A stretch of 64,000 bases of DNA from Streptomyces katrae (GTDB lineage: Bacteria; Actinomycetota; Actinomycetes; Streptomycetales; Streptomycetaceae): contig NZ_CP020042.1 of the NCBI RefSeq assembly GCF_002028425.1, positions 5,803,560-5,867,559 on the forward strand, read 5' to 3'. Positions within the stretch are counted from its first letter, which is position 1; every line of letters starts with the position of its first letter. Shown here one piece after another: positions 31,297 to 40,500 of this stretch. The notes under the pieces were generated by a model, which was not told where the DNA came from, made no database searches, and worked only from the letters and a program-made list of their open reading frames with translations. The translations under genes were made by a program, and so were the position numbers.

Positions 31297-32628
31297 ATGA
31301 CCGAGCAGAACGAGAAGCAGTCACTGGTCGGGGAGGAGTACGAGGTCGAGGTCGGCCCCGTCGCGCACGGCGGCCACTGCATCGCGCGGACCTCAGACGG
31401 CCGCGTCCTGTTCGTCCGGCACACCCTGCCGGGCGAGAAGGTCGTCGCGCGCGTGACGGAGGGCGAGGCGGACTCCCGCTTCCTGCGCGCCGACGCGGTC
31501 ACGATCCTGACCGCCTCCAAGGACCGGGTCGAGGCCCCCTGCGCCTTCGCCGGCCCCGGAAAGTGCGGCGGCTGCGACTGGCAGCACGCCAAGCCCGGCG
31601 CCCAGCGCCGGCTCAAGGGCGAGGTCGTCGCCGAGCAGCTCAAGCGGCTCGCGGGCCTCACCCCCGAGGAGGCCGGCTGGGACGGCACGGTGGCCCCCGC
31701 CGAGGGCGACAAGCTCCCGGCCGGCGAGGTCCCGCAGTGGCGCACCCGCGTCCAGTACGCCATCGACGAGGACGGCCGCGTCGGCCTGCGCAAGCACCGC
31801 TCGCACGACATCGAGCCCGTCGACCACTGCATGATCGCTGCGCCCGGGGTCACGGAACTGGGCATCGAGAAGCGCTCCTGGCCGGCGATGGCCTCGGTCG
31901 AGGCGATCGCCGCCTCCGGCTCGAGCGACCGCCAGGTCGTCCTCACCCCGCGCCCGGGCGGCCGCCTGCCCCTGGTCGAGCTCGACAAGCCCGTCTCCGT
32001 CCTCCGGGTCGAGGAGAAGGACGGCGGGATCCACCGCGTCCACGGCCGCCCCTTCGTCCGCGAGCGCGCCGACGGCCGCACCTACCGCGTCGGCATGGGC
32101 GGCTTCTGGCAGGTCCACCCGCAGGCCGCCGACACCCTGATCAAGGCCGTCATGCAGGGCCTGATGCCGCGCAAGGGCGAGATGGCCCTCGACCTCTACT
32201 GCGGCGTCGGCATCTTCGCGGGCGCGCTCGCGGAGCGCCTCGGCGAGACGGGGGCGGTCCTCGGCATCGAGTCGGGCAAGCGCGCGGTGGAGGACGCCCG
32301 CCACAACCTGGCCGACTTCCCCCGGGTCCGCATCGAACAGGGCAAGGTCGACACGGCCCTCCCGCGCACCGGCATCACCGAGTGCGACCTGATCGTCCTG
32401 GACCCCCCGCGCGCGGGCGCCGGCAAGCAGACGGTCCGCCACATCGCGGGCCTCTCGGCCCGCCGCATCGCCTACGTCGCCTGCGACCCGGCGGCGCTGG
32501 CCCGCGACCTGGGCTACTTCAAGGAGGCGGGCTACAAGGTCCGCACGCTCCGCGTCTTCGACCTCTTCCCGATGACGCACCACGTGGAGTGCGTCGCGAT
32601 CCTAGAGCCGACTGGAAAAGGCCTCTGA
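31297..32628 (+). CDS. TRAM-domain class I SAM-dependent RNA (uracil-5-)methyltransferase, TrmA/RlmCD family
   Basis: Methylates C5 of a uridine in tRNA or 23S rRNA. The 443 residues show an N-terminal TRAM domain (~8-70), 4Fe-4S ligands C82, C90, C93 and C178, the SAM site LDLYCGVGIFAG (~299-309), LDPPRAGAGK (~368-377) and catalytic C396 in YVACDPAALARDL, with a terminal HHVE general-base motif. Presence of the Fe-S cluster and TRAM domain points to the RlmD/RumA side of the family, but the target uridine cannot be determined. It is the last conserved core gene before the defence island. Confidence 0.9.
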   Translation: MTEQNEKQSLVGEEYEVEVGPVAHGGHCIARTSDGRVLFVRHTLPGEKVVARVTEGEADSRFLRADAVTILTASKDRVEAPCAFAGPGKCGGCDWQHAKPGAQRRLKGEVVAEQLKRLAGLTPEEAGWDGTVAPAEGDKLPAGEVPQWRTRVQYAIDEDGRVGLRKHRSHDIEPVDHCMIAAPGVTELGIEKRSWPAMASVEAIAASGSSDRQVVLTPRPGGRLPLVELDKPVSVLRVEEKDGGIHRVHGRPFVRERADGRTYRVGMGGFWQVHPQAADTLIKAVMQGLMPRKGEMALDLYCGVGIFAGALAERLGETGAVLGIESGKRAVEDARHNLADFPRVRIEQGKVDTALPRTGITECDLIVLDPPRAGAGKQTVRHIAGLSARRIAYVACDPAALARDLGYFKEAGYKVRTLRVFDLFPMTHHVECVAILEPTGKGL

Positions 32629-33180
32629 TCTGCAGGTTAGGGCAGTGTGCGTTGTGTGTGCTGTGGGCGTTACGGGCGATGTCTTGACGCTGATTTGACG
32701 CACGCTCTGGTGGGTCGTCAGCTCCCTGATTACGCAGGTCGCGTCAGGTGTCAGGCCTCAAGCCGGAGACTTGGCATTACGAATTCTTGACGGCGCGCTG
32801 CCATGGGTGGCCAATGCTCATGGCAGCGGGAGCTGTCCGGGCATCGCTGAACACCTCGAAATGGGCGTTCGGCGACTACTTTCCGTAACCCGGACCGTAG
32901 GGGCTCAAGCCGCCAAGGAACGGCTTCAGACGCACGCTGCCCGCCCCCACACTACGAGAATCACCTGATACCCGCTGATCCTCTACCGGCCGCGGAATGC
33001 GGGTCGGTAATGGTCCTCTTTGGCTGGACCTATGCGGTGCGTGGCGAGATCCGACCGCCGCGTGCCTGCTCGATGTGAGGTGCACCTTTCTCCCCTTAGA
33101 CTGCCGCTGCGTGGTCCGGGGAGTCGCGGAACGTGAGAACGGGGCCTGGTGCCCACACCACGAGGGGAGGCGCACGACCC
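32629..33180. other. 552-bp gene-poor gap at the border of the defence island
   Basis: No convincing ORF is seen; the region has lower G+C than its neighbours. It contains two TTGACGC copies 11 bp apart (32684-32690 and 32695-32701), the hairpin at 32796-32828 and a smaller one, AAGCCG (32907-32912) with CGGCTT (32921-32926). The last 60 bp must include the kinase promoter. I found no tRNA, integrase remnant or transposase in it, but the composition change marks it as a probable insertion boundary. Confidence 0.5.
32796..32828. repeat. Hairpin-forming inverted repeat in the island-border gap
   Basis: Perfect 10-bp arms CGCTGCCATG (32796-32805) and CATGGCAGCG (32819-32828) around a 13-nt loop. 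It could be a transcription terminator protecting the core chromosome side, an RNA element, or a recombination-site remnant. Confidence 0.45.
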
Positions 33181-34389
33181 GTGGAGCCACTGAGGGATGA
33201 CGATCCGCAGGTCATCGGGGCGTACCGGTTGGTGTGCCGGATCGGGGCCGGCGGCATGGGCCAGGTGTATCTGGGGGAGTCCGCCGCGGGTCAGCAGGTG
33301 GCCGTCAAGGTCATCAAGGCGTCGGTGCTCGACGAGGACACCCGGGCCCGGTTCCTGCTGGAGGTGGACAGCCTCAAGACGGTGTACGGGCCTTTCATCG
33401 CGGCCTTCGTGGCCGCCGACGCCCAGGCCGACCAGCCCTGGCTCGCCGTCGAGTACGTTGCCGGGCCGGATCTGCGGACGTTCGTCACGGAGAACGGTCC
33501 GCTGCCGCTCGCCGAGACGGCCAGCCTCGGCGCGCTCCTGGCCGAGGGACTCACCACCGTTCACGACGCCGGCCTGCTCCACCGCGACCTCAAGCCGCAG
33601 AACATCCTGCTGGCCCAGTACGGCCCCAAGGTGATCGACTTCGGCCTCGCCGTCCTCGCCGAGCGGCGCTCCACCCTGACCGCCACCGGATTCGTCGTCG
33701 GCTCCGTCCTGTGCATGCCCCCGGAACAGGCGCGCGGCGAGCACCAGCTCGACACGGCGGCCGACGTCTACTCCCTGGGCGTGGTTCTGCTGTATGCCGC
33801 GACCGGGCACTATCCGTACACCGGGCCGACCTGGCAGGCGGTGGCGCTCCGGATCGAGGACCCCGAGACCCTGCCCGATCTTGCCGGACTCCCGCCGCAA
33901 CTCCGCCCGCTGATCACCGACATGCTCGCGCTCGACTCCGCCGCCCGTCCCACGCTCACCGAGGTCACCGCGGAGCTCGTGGAAGTGATCCACGGCTGCG
34001 GCCTGACGGCAGCGCAGGCCAAGCGGCTGCTCGGCGACCATACACCGACACTTCCGGTGCCGAGCGTGACGGCTCCGGCGCAGGAGTCAGCCGAGTACCC
34101 GGCGTACACGCCGACACTGGTCGACGTGGCCGTGCACGAGAGCGAAGGCCCGGCGGACGCACCGGCCGACTCCGAGGAGCAGGACGAGCAGGACCCGCAG
34201 TTCGGGGACGAACCGCGCGGCGATGAGGAGGCCCCGGAGGCTCAGGCACAAGCGGAACGGGCTCCCGAGCGCCCCGCCACCCGGCCTGCCGTGCCACGGG
34301 ACTCCGGTACCTCGGGTGTCCGGCTCACCGCACCCCTGCGCATCGCCGAGTCCCTCCGTGCCGCGTATGCACGCGAGGCGCGGTTCTGA
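33181..34389 (+). CDS. Serine/threonine protein kinase (Hanks type) of the defence island
   Basis: A 402-residue kinase. The catalytic domain (~12-275) has the Gly-rich loop IGAGGMGQVY (21-30), ATP lysine K43 in VAVKVIK, HRDLKPQN (134-141, catalytic D136) and DFGLA (153-157), all intact. There is no membrane segment; after the kinase domain comes a ~125-residue acidic, disordered tail rich in Glu/Pro/Ala. It therefore differs from the PASTA kinases of cell division. The GTG at 33181 follows GGGGAGG. It precedes the helicase and methylase genes on the same strand after 188 bp. Kinases occur in Pgl/BREX-2 (PglW) and other systems, so a signalling role in the defence block is plausible. Confidence 0.85.
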   Translation: MEPLRDDDPQVIGAYRLVCRIGAGGMGQVYLGESAAGQQVAVKVIKASVLDEDTRARFLLEVDSLKTVYGPFIAAFVAADAQADQPWLAVEYVAGPDLRTFVTENGPLPLAETASLGALLAEGLTTVHDAGLLHRDLKPQNILLAQYGPKVIDFGLAVLAERRSTLTATGFVVGSVLCMPPEQARGEHQLDTAADVYSLGVVLLYAATGHYPYTGPTWQAVALRIEDPETLPDLAGLPPQLRPLITDMLALDSAARPTLTEVTAELVEVIHGCGLTAAQAKRLLGDHTPTLPVPSVTAPAQESAEYPAYTPTLVDVAVHESEGPADAPADSEEQDEQDPQFGDEPRGDEEAPEAQAQAERAPERPATRPAVPRDSGTSGVRLTAPLRIAESLRAAYAREARF

Positions 34390-34505
34390 CCCGGGGCGTC
34401 CATACCCATCTGACCTCGCGGTTCACGCTCCTTCCCGGATCCGGCCGGATTGATCGATCAGTTCCCGGCGCCACGCCACCCCGTGAAAGACTTGCCCCCT
34501 CGAAC

Positions 34506-34547
34506 CGGCCCCCGTACGGGTGGGGCCGCAGCCGCAGTCACTGCGGC
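34506..34547 (+). repeat. Two tandem hairpins between the kinase and drmD-like genes
   Basis: The first hairpin has arms CGGCCCC (34506-34512) and GGGGCCG (34522-34528). The second, GCCGCAG TCA CTGCGGC (34531-34547), is perfect over 7 bp with a 3-nt loop. They lie 30-70 bp upstream of the helicase start and may separate kinase transcription from the helicase-methylase operon or act as an attenuator. Confidence 0.45.
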
Positions 34548-34577
34548 GCACGCATGCACGACGGAGGGACGTACGGG

Positions 34578-37574
34578 GTGGCAGAGCAGGGGGAGACCCG
34601 GTACCCGGCAGGAGCCCAGATCCTTGTCCGTGACGAGGAGTGGCTGGTCAAGAACTCGGTCCGGACGGACCACGACGGCTCCAAGATCGAGGCCGTCGGG
34701 ATCTCCGAGTTCGTCCGGGACGAGGAGGCGGTCTTCTTCACGGAGATCGACACGGTCGAGCTCCTGGAGCCTGAGAAGACCCGCCTGGTGCCCGACACCT
34801 CGTCCTACTTCCGCCGGGGCAGGCTCTTCCTGGAAGCCGTCCTGCGCAAGACTCCCCTGCCGCAGTCCGAGCGCGGACTGGCCCTGGCCGACCGCTTCCT
34901 GCTCGACCCGCTCGCCTACCAGCAGCGCCCCGCCGAGCTCGCGCTGTCCATGCGCAACCTCCGCCCACGCCTGCTCATCGCCGACGTCGTCGGTCTCGGC
35001 AAGACCCTGGAGATCGGCCTCACACTGGCCGAGCTGATCCGCAGGGGCCGGGGCGAGCGCATCCTCGTCGTCACCCCGCAGAGCGTCCTGGAGCAGTTCC
35101 AGCACGAGCTGTGGACCCGCTTCTCCATTCCTCTGGTACGCCTCGACTCCCTCGGCATCCAGCGCATCCAGCGTGAGATCCCGGCCGGCCGGAACCCGTT
35201 CACCCACTACAAGCGCGTCATCATCTCCGTCGACACGCTCAAGAACATCGGCCAGTACCGCCACCACCTGGAGCGCATCCGGTGGGACGCCGTGGTCATC
35301 GACGAGTCCCACAACCTCATCAACCCGGGCAGTCAGCGGCGCGCCCTGGCGGAGATCCTGGCGCCCCGCACCGACGCGCTGCTCCTGGCCAGTGCTACAC
35401 CGCACAACGGCGACAAGCGCTCGTTCGCGGACCTCGTCTCCCTGCTCGACCCGGCCGCCATCGCGGACCCGAACCACTACGACCCCGCCGAGGACCTCGG
35501 CCACCTCTTCATCCGGCGTACGAAGATCAGCCCCGAGGTCCGCGACGAGATGGGCTCGGAGTGGGCGGACCGTGGGCCGACCCGCTCCCTGCACTGCGCG
35601 GCGAACGAGGCCGAGGAGCGGATCTTCGCGGAGCTCACTCGGTACTGGATTCCCACGCCGCCTGACAGCACCGACTTCGGCACGGCCGACCAGGATGTAA
35701 AGCCGGTCGCCACCGACCCCCTCTTCGCCTACAACCTCCTCAAGACCTTCCTCTCCTCGCACACCGCCCTCGCCGAGACGGTCGCCACCCGCATCACCAC
35801 CCTCGACAAGAAGGCCCGCAAGGCCGCCGCCGAAGGCAAGCGGCACGATCCCGCGATCGACACCGAGCAGGCGGCCCTCGCCCGGCTGCGCGAGATCACC
35901 GACTCCATGGGCGACGGGAGCGGGCCCGGTGATTCGGCCAAGCTCGACAAGCTTGTCGAGCAGCTGAAGGAGATCGGCGTCGGCCCGCGCAGCACCGTCC
36001 GCGCCGTCGTCTTCTCCGAGCGGATCCCGACCCTCAAGTGGCTGGCCCGCGTCGTACCCGCCCGCCTCGGCTTCCCGGCCACCGGGGACGGCACGGTGAA
36101 GGCCGTGAGCATCATGCACGGCGGCCTCAGCGACGACGAACAGCAGAAGATCCTGGAGGCCTTCGGCCTCGCCGACCATCCGGTACGCCTGCTCTTCACC
36201 GGCGACGTCGCCTCCGAAGGCGTCAACCTGCACCGTCAGTGCCACCACCTGATCCACTACGACATCCCGTGGTCGCTGATCCGCATCGAGCAGCGCAACG
36301 GCCGTATCGACCGCTACGGGCAGCGCTACGAGCCCCAGTTCCGCGCGCTGATCCTCACCTCCGCACTGCCGGGCGCCAAGGACGACCGCACGGTCGCCGA
36401 GAAGCTGCTTAGCCGCGAGGAGGAAGCCCACAAGCTCAACGGCACGGCGGAGGCGGAGACCGGCTACTACCGGGCCGACGAGGAGGAGCGACGGCTCATC
36501 CGCGAGCTGGTCGAGGGCGGCAGCGTCGAGGACTTCTTCGCCTCCGCCCCGGCCGCCTCGGACGGCGATCTCGCTGACCTGTTCGGCCAGGTGGACACCA
36601 TCACCCAGCAGGAGCTGCCGCCCCGCGCCGAGACCATCTCGCTCTTCGAGCCGGACGGGGACGCCCCCGTGGTCACCGAACAGGCCACGGCCGCCTTCGT
36701 GGACACCGCGCTGGCCGAGTTGTACGGGGAGCACGCCGAGGACCGCGTGGGCCTGTTCCGCGACAAGGACACCGAGGGGCGGGAGTACCTCTCCCTCTCC
36801 CCGGCGAAGGCCCCGGACCTGCTGCACCGCCTCAAGGCCCTGCCACCTTCCTACCTCAAGGAACAGGGCATCGCGGAGCGGATGCTGCTGACTTTCGACC
36901 GGCAGCTCGCCCAGCGCAAGCTCACCGAGGCCCGCGAGAGCAGCCACACCATGTGGCCGGGCGTTTCCTTCCTCACCGACATCCACCCCGTGGTGGAGTG
37001 GCTCACGGACAAGGTGCTGGTCCAGTTCGGCCGCCAGGAGGCGCCGGTCATCACCTCGCCCCACGTCGAGCAGCCCACCTTCCTCGTCCAGGGCATCTAC
37101 TCCAATGCCCTGGGCCGCCCCACCGTCGTGCGGTGGATGGCCGTCTCCGGCCTGCCCGGCGCCCCCGAGGTCCGCGCCATGGACGAGGCGCTGAGCGCCG
37201 CCAAGGTCGGCCCCAGGCTCGCCCGGACCGGCGGACCGGCCGACCTCTCGCACCTCCAGTCGCTGATCCCGGCCGCCGTGGCGGCTGCCCGCGACCACCT
37301 GGAGGCGTCCAAGGACGAATGGGAGGAGCAGATCAGCAAGCCGCTGGCCGACTACCGCGACCACCTCAAGCAGTGGCAGCAGGACTCCCTGCTGCCCGGC
37401 ACGACCGGCCGCCGGGAGCGCCAGATCGAGGAGACCGCCGACGAACAGGCGCGTCTGCTCGACCAGTTGCAGACCACCGGCCGCCCCCTGCTGAGGGTCC
37501 TGGCCGTCCTGGACCGGCCCGCCCCGGACGCGCCCGCCATCGACGACACCACCACGGACCGGGCGGAGAGCTGA
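34578..37574 (+). CDS. drmD: SNF2-type DEAD/DEAH helicase, DISARM DrmD-like
   Basis: A 998-residue superfamily 2 ATPase. Lobe 1 has Walker A DVVGLGKTLE (~137-147), motif II DESH (~241-244) and SATPHNGDK (motif III). Lobe 2 has VVFSERIPTLKW, LLFTGDVASEGVNLH and the arginine-finger motif QRNGRIDRYGQ, typical of SNF2/RapA-like translocases. Long helical N- and C-terminal regions flank it. The GTG at 34578 is preferred because GGAGGGA lies ~9 nt upstream; the earlier in-frame ATG at 34554 has none. The stop is 1 nt before the methylase start, so they are coupled. SNF2 helicase plus Eco57I-type methylase is the class 1 DISARM pair; drmD assignment is by this context. Confidence 0.8.
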   Translation: MAEQGETRYPAGAQILVRDEEWLVKNSVRTDHDGSKIEAVGISEFVRDEEAVFFTEIDTVELLEPEKTRLVPDTSSYFRRGRLFLEAVLRKTPLPQSERGLALADRFLLDPLAYQQRPAELALSMRNLRPRLLIADVVGLGKTLEIGLTLAELIRRGRGERILVVTPQSVLEQFQHELWTRFSIPLVRLDSLGIQRIQREIPAGRNPFTHYKRVIISVDTLKNIGQYRHHLERIRWDAVVIDESHNLINPGSQRRALAEILAPRTDALLLASATPHNGDKRSFADLVSLLDPAAIADPNHYDPAEDLGHLFIRRTKISPEVRDEMGSEWADRGPTRSLHCAANEAEERIFAELTRYWIPTPPDSTDFGTADQDVKPVATDPLFAYNLLKTFLSSHTALAETVATRITTLDKKARKAAAEGKRHDPAIDTEQAALARLREITDSMGDGSGPGDSAKLDKLVEQLKEIGVGPRSTVRAVVFSERIPTLKWLARVVPARLGFPATGDGTVKAVSIMHGGLSDDEQQKILEAFGLADHPVRLLFTGDVASEGVNLHRQCHHLIHYDIPWSLIRIEQRNGRIDRYGQRYEPQFRALILTSALPGAKDDRTVAEKLLSREEEAHKLNGTAEAETGYYRADEEERRLIRELVEGGSVEDFFASAPAASDGDLADLFGQVDTITQQELPPRAETISLFEPDGDAPVVTEQATAAFVDTALAELYGEHAEDRVGLFRDKDTEGREYLSLSPAKAPDLLHRLKALPPSYLKEQGIAERMLLTFDRQLAQRKLTEARESSHTMWPGVSFLTDIHPVVEWLTDKVLVQFGRQEAPVITSPHVEQPTFLVQGIYSNALGRPTVVRWMAVSGLPGAPEVRAMDEALSAAKVGPRLARTGGPADLSHLQSLIPAAVAAARDHLEASKDEWEEQISKPLADYRDHLKQWQQDSLLPGTTGRRERQIEETADEQARLLDQLQTTGRPLLRVLAVLDRPAPDAPAIDDTTTDRAES

Positions 37575-37575
37575 C

Positions 37576-40500
37576 GTGACGTACGACTCCCTCGTCAACC
37601 ACGGCGAGTACCTTTCCGCCCACTACCTGGCCGAGGTGCTCCCCAAGGACCTCAAGGCGAAGGACGGCCTCCTCGCCCGCTGGGCCACCGCGGAGGAAGA
37701 AGCCCGCCGCCACCACGCGGACGCCGTCGCGAAGGCGCGCGAGGAGGGCGCCGACCCGGCCACCGTCCCGCCGCGCGCCCGCACCCCGCGCGAGGGCCTG
37801 CGCGCCCTGCACAGCACCTACTTCGCCGGCCGCGCCGCCTTCGAGCAGGACGAGGCAGCCCTTGCCGAACCTGACGCGCCCCGGCCCGCCGACTGGGCGA
37901 AGCGCGTCACCGACCTGCACCTCGCCACGCTGCGTGCCCTCGGCTTCTCCGACGCCCACGAGCAGGCCATCACGCTCCACCGCTCCGGCCACGAGTACAC
38001 CGCGCAGATCGCCCACCACGAGCCGGGTCTTGTCGCCGTCTCCTGCGGCTGGACCGCCCAGCCGGACGCCGCCCTCGACCCGGACGGCGCCGGCCGCCTC
38101 CTGCACCCGGTGGCGCTGGAGGCATCCGCCCGCCTGGAGGACGCCAAGGCGATCACCGATTTCCTGTTCGCCTGCGAGGAGCCGCCCCGGTACGTGCTGC
38201 TCCTCGTCGGCGGCGTCATCGTCCTCGCCGACCGGCTGGCCTGGCACGAGGGCCGCTACCTCGCGGCCGACCTCGACGCCGCGCTGAACCGCCGCGACGA
38301 CCGCAACGGCGGCGAACTCGACACCATCGCGGCCCTGTTCGGCTCCGACTCCCTGCGCATTCCGGCCGAGGGCGGCACCGCGCCGCTCGCCGGCTTCGTC
38401 GACAAGTCCGGCAAGCACGCCGTGGGCGTCTCCACCGAACTGCGGGAAGGCCTGCGCCTGTCCGTCGAGTGGATCGCCAACGAGGTCTTGGCACGCCTGC
38501 GCGAACAGGGCGTCGCACCGCACCAGCTCGACGACCCGGCCCGCCTCGCCAAGGAACTCAGCCGAGAGTCGCTGCGCTACCTCTACCGCATCCTGTTCCT
38601 GCTGTACGCCGAGGCGCAGCCGAACCTCGGCATCCTGCCGGTGGACTACCCCGAGTACGAGCGCGGATACGGCCTCCAGCGCCTCGGTGACCTCGTCGTG
38701 CGCGACCTGGTCGGCGAGCGGTCGCGGCGCAGCTTCCACCTGTACGAATCCCTCGACCTGCTGTTCCGCAAGGTGGAGGGCGGCCACCGGGAGTGGGGCA
38801 CCGAACCCGAGGACGCGGTGGCGGAGGCCGCGGACCAGGCCGCCGCCCAGGCCGAACGCGAGGCGGACAAGCTCCTTGCCGAGGGCGCCATCACTCAGGC
38901 CGAGCACACCGACCGGCTCCGCGAGGCCGACCGCTCCCGCCGCGCCGCCGCCCGCAGCGCCGACATCGGCCTGCGCTTCGAGCCGCTGAAGTCCGAGCTC
39001 TTCAAGCCGGACGCCGTCCGCCTCATCTCGCAGGACCAGCTGGAGAACCCGCACCACGACCCCGCCGACCCGGACAGCAGCGAGCACCTCGACACCCGGC
39101 TGCGCAACGAGACCCTGCACCGGGTGCTGCGTCGCCTGATGCTCACCAAGGGCAAGGGCCGTGAGCGCGGCGGCTTCATCTCGTACGCCCAGCTCGGCAT
39201 CAATCAGCTCGGCGCGGTCTACGAGGGCCTGATGTCGTACACCGGCTTCATTGCGGAGGAGGACCTGTACGAGGTCGCCAAGGGTGGCGATCCGTCCGGC
39301 GGCAGCTGGATGATCCCGGCCTCTCGGGTGCAGGACTACTCGGACGAGGTGTTCGTCGAGCGCGTCAACGAGGAGACGGGCCGGCCGGTCCGTGTGGTCC
39401 ACCCGAAGGGCTCGTTCGTCTACCGCCTCGCGGGCCGCGACCGGCAGACCTCCGCCTCGTACTACACGCCGAAGTCCCTGACCGAGGTGACGGTCGAGCT
39501 GGCCCTCAAGCACCGCCTGACCGAGGAGACCTCGGCCAGGGAACTCCTGGAGTGGAAGATCTGCGAGCCCGCCCTGGGCTCGGGCGCCTTCCTCAACGAG
39601 GCCATCGACCAGGTGGCGGCCGAGTACCTGCGCCGCCGCGAGCGGGAGCTGGCCCCGCGCCGCATCGACACCGAGCAGCGCCAGATCGAGCTCCAGAAGG
39701 TCAAGGCGTACATCGCCCTGCACAACGCGTACGGCGTCGACCTGAACGCCACGGCGGTGGAGCTGGCGGAGGTCTCGCTCTGGCTCAACTCCATGCACCC
39801 GGGCATGCGGGCCCCGTGGTTCGGCCTGCACCTGCGGCGCGGCAACTCCCTGATCGGGGCCGGCCGGAAGGTCTACCGGGGTGCGGACCTGACCGACCGC
39901 GCGTGGCTGGCGAAGAAGGACACCCTGCCGCCGACCGAGCTTTCGTTCCGCGACGGCGAGCTGCCGGAGGGCGCCGTCCACCACTTCCTCCTTCCGGCGG
40001 TCGGCTGGGGCGCGGTGGCGGACGAGAGCGAGGCGAAGAAGCTCGCCGAGTGGCAGGCGAAGGCGCTCGGCAAGTGGCGCAAGGGTGTCCAGCGGCCCCC
40101 GAAGGGCCCGAAGCCGTTCGTGGAGAAGGCCGACGAGCCGCAGGAGGCCCGGCAGAAGCGGTACGACCGCTGGTACAAGGCGGCATCGGGCACCGAGCTG
40201 CTCCGCCTCCAGGGCGTGGCCCGTCGCGTCGAGTTCCTGTGGAGCCTGGTCGCCAAGCGGCTGGAGCTGTCGGAGCGGAAGATCTCGCGGCGGGTGGAGG
40301 TCTGGGGCGCGGACTGGCTGAAGCACCCGGCCGAGGCCGTGGACAAGCAGAAGGTCCTGGACGACCTCACGGTGCTGGGCACGCCGTACTGGCGGCTCAA
40401 GACGGTGATGGACACCTGGTGCGCGCTGTGGTTCTGGCCGCTGGACAAGGTGGCCGAGCTGGACGGCACGTCCCCCGACTACGCGGCGGGCAGCGGTGTC

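Noticed and set aside
32771..32968. 65-codon ORF in the island-border gap
   Set aside because: No ribosome site, atypical codon usage and no recognisable domain; most likely chance.
32629..33180. tRNA or integrase attachment site at the island border
   Set aside because: No cloverleaf-like sequence, T-loop motif or integrase ORF can be seen, and the far end of the island is outside the window, so a direct-repeat test is impossible here.
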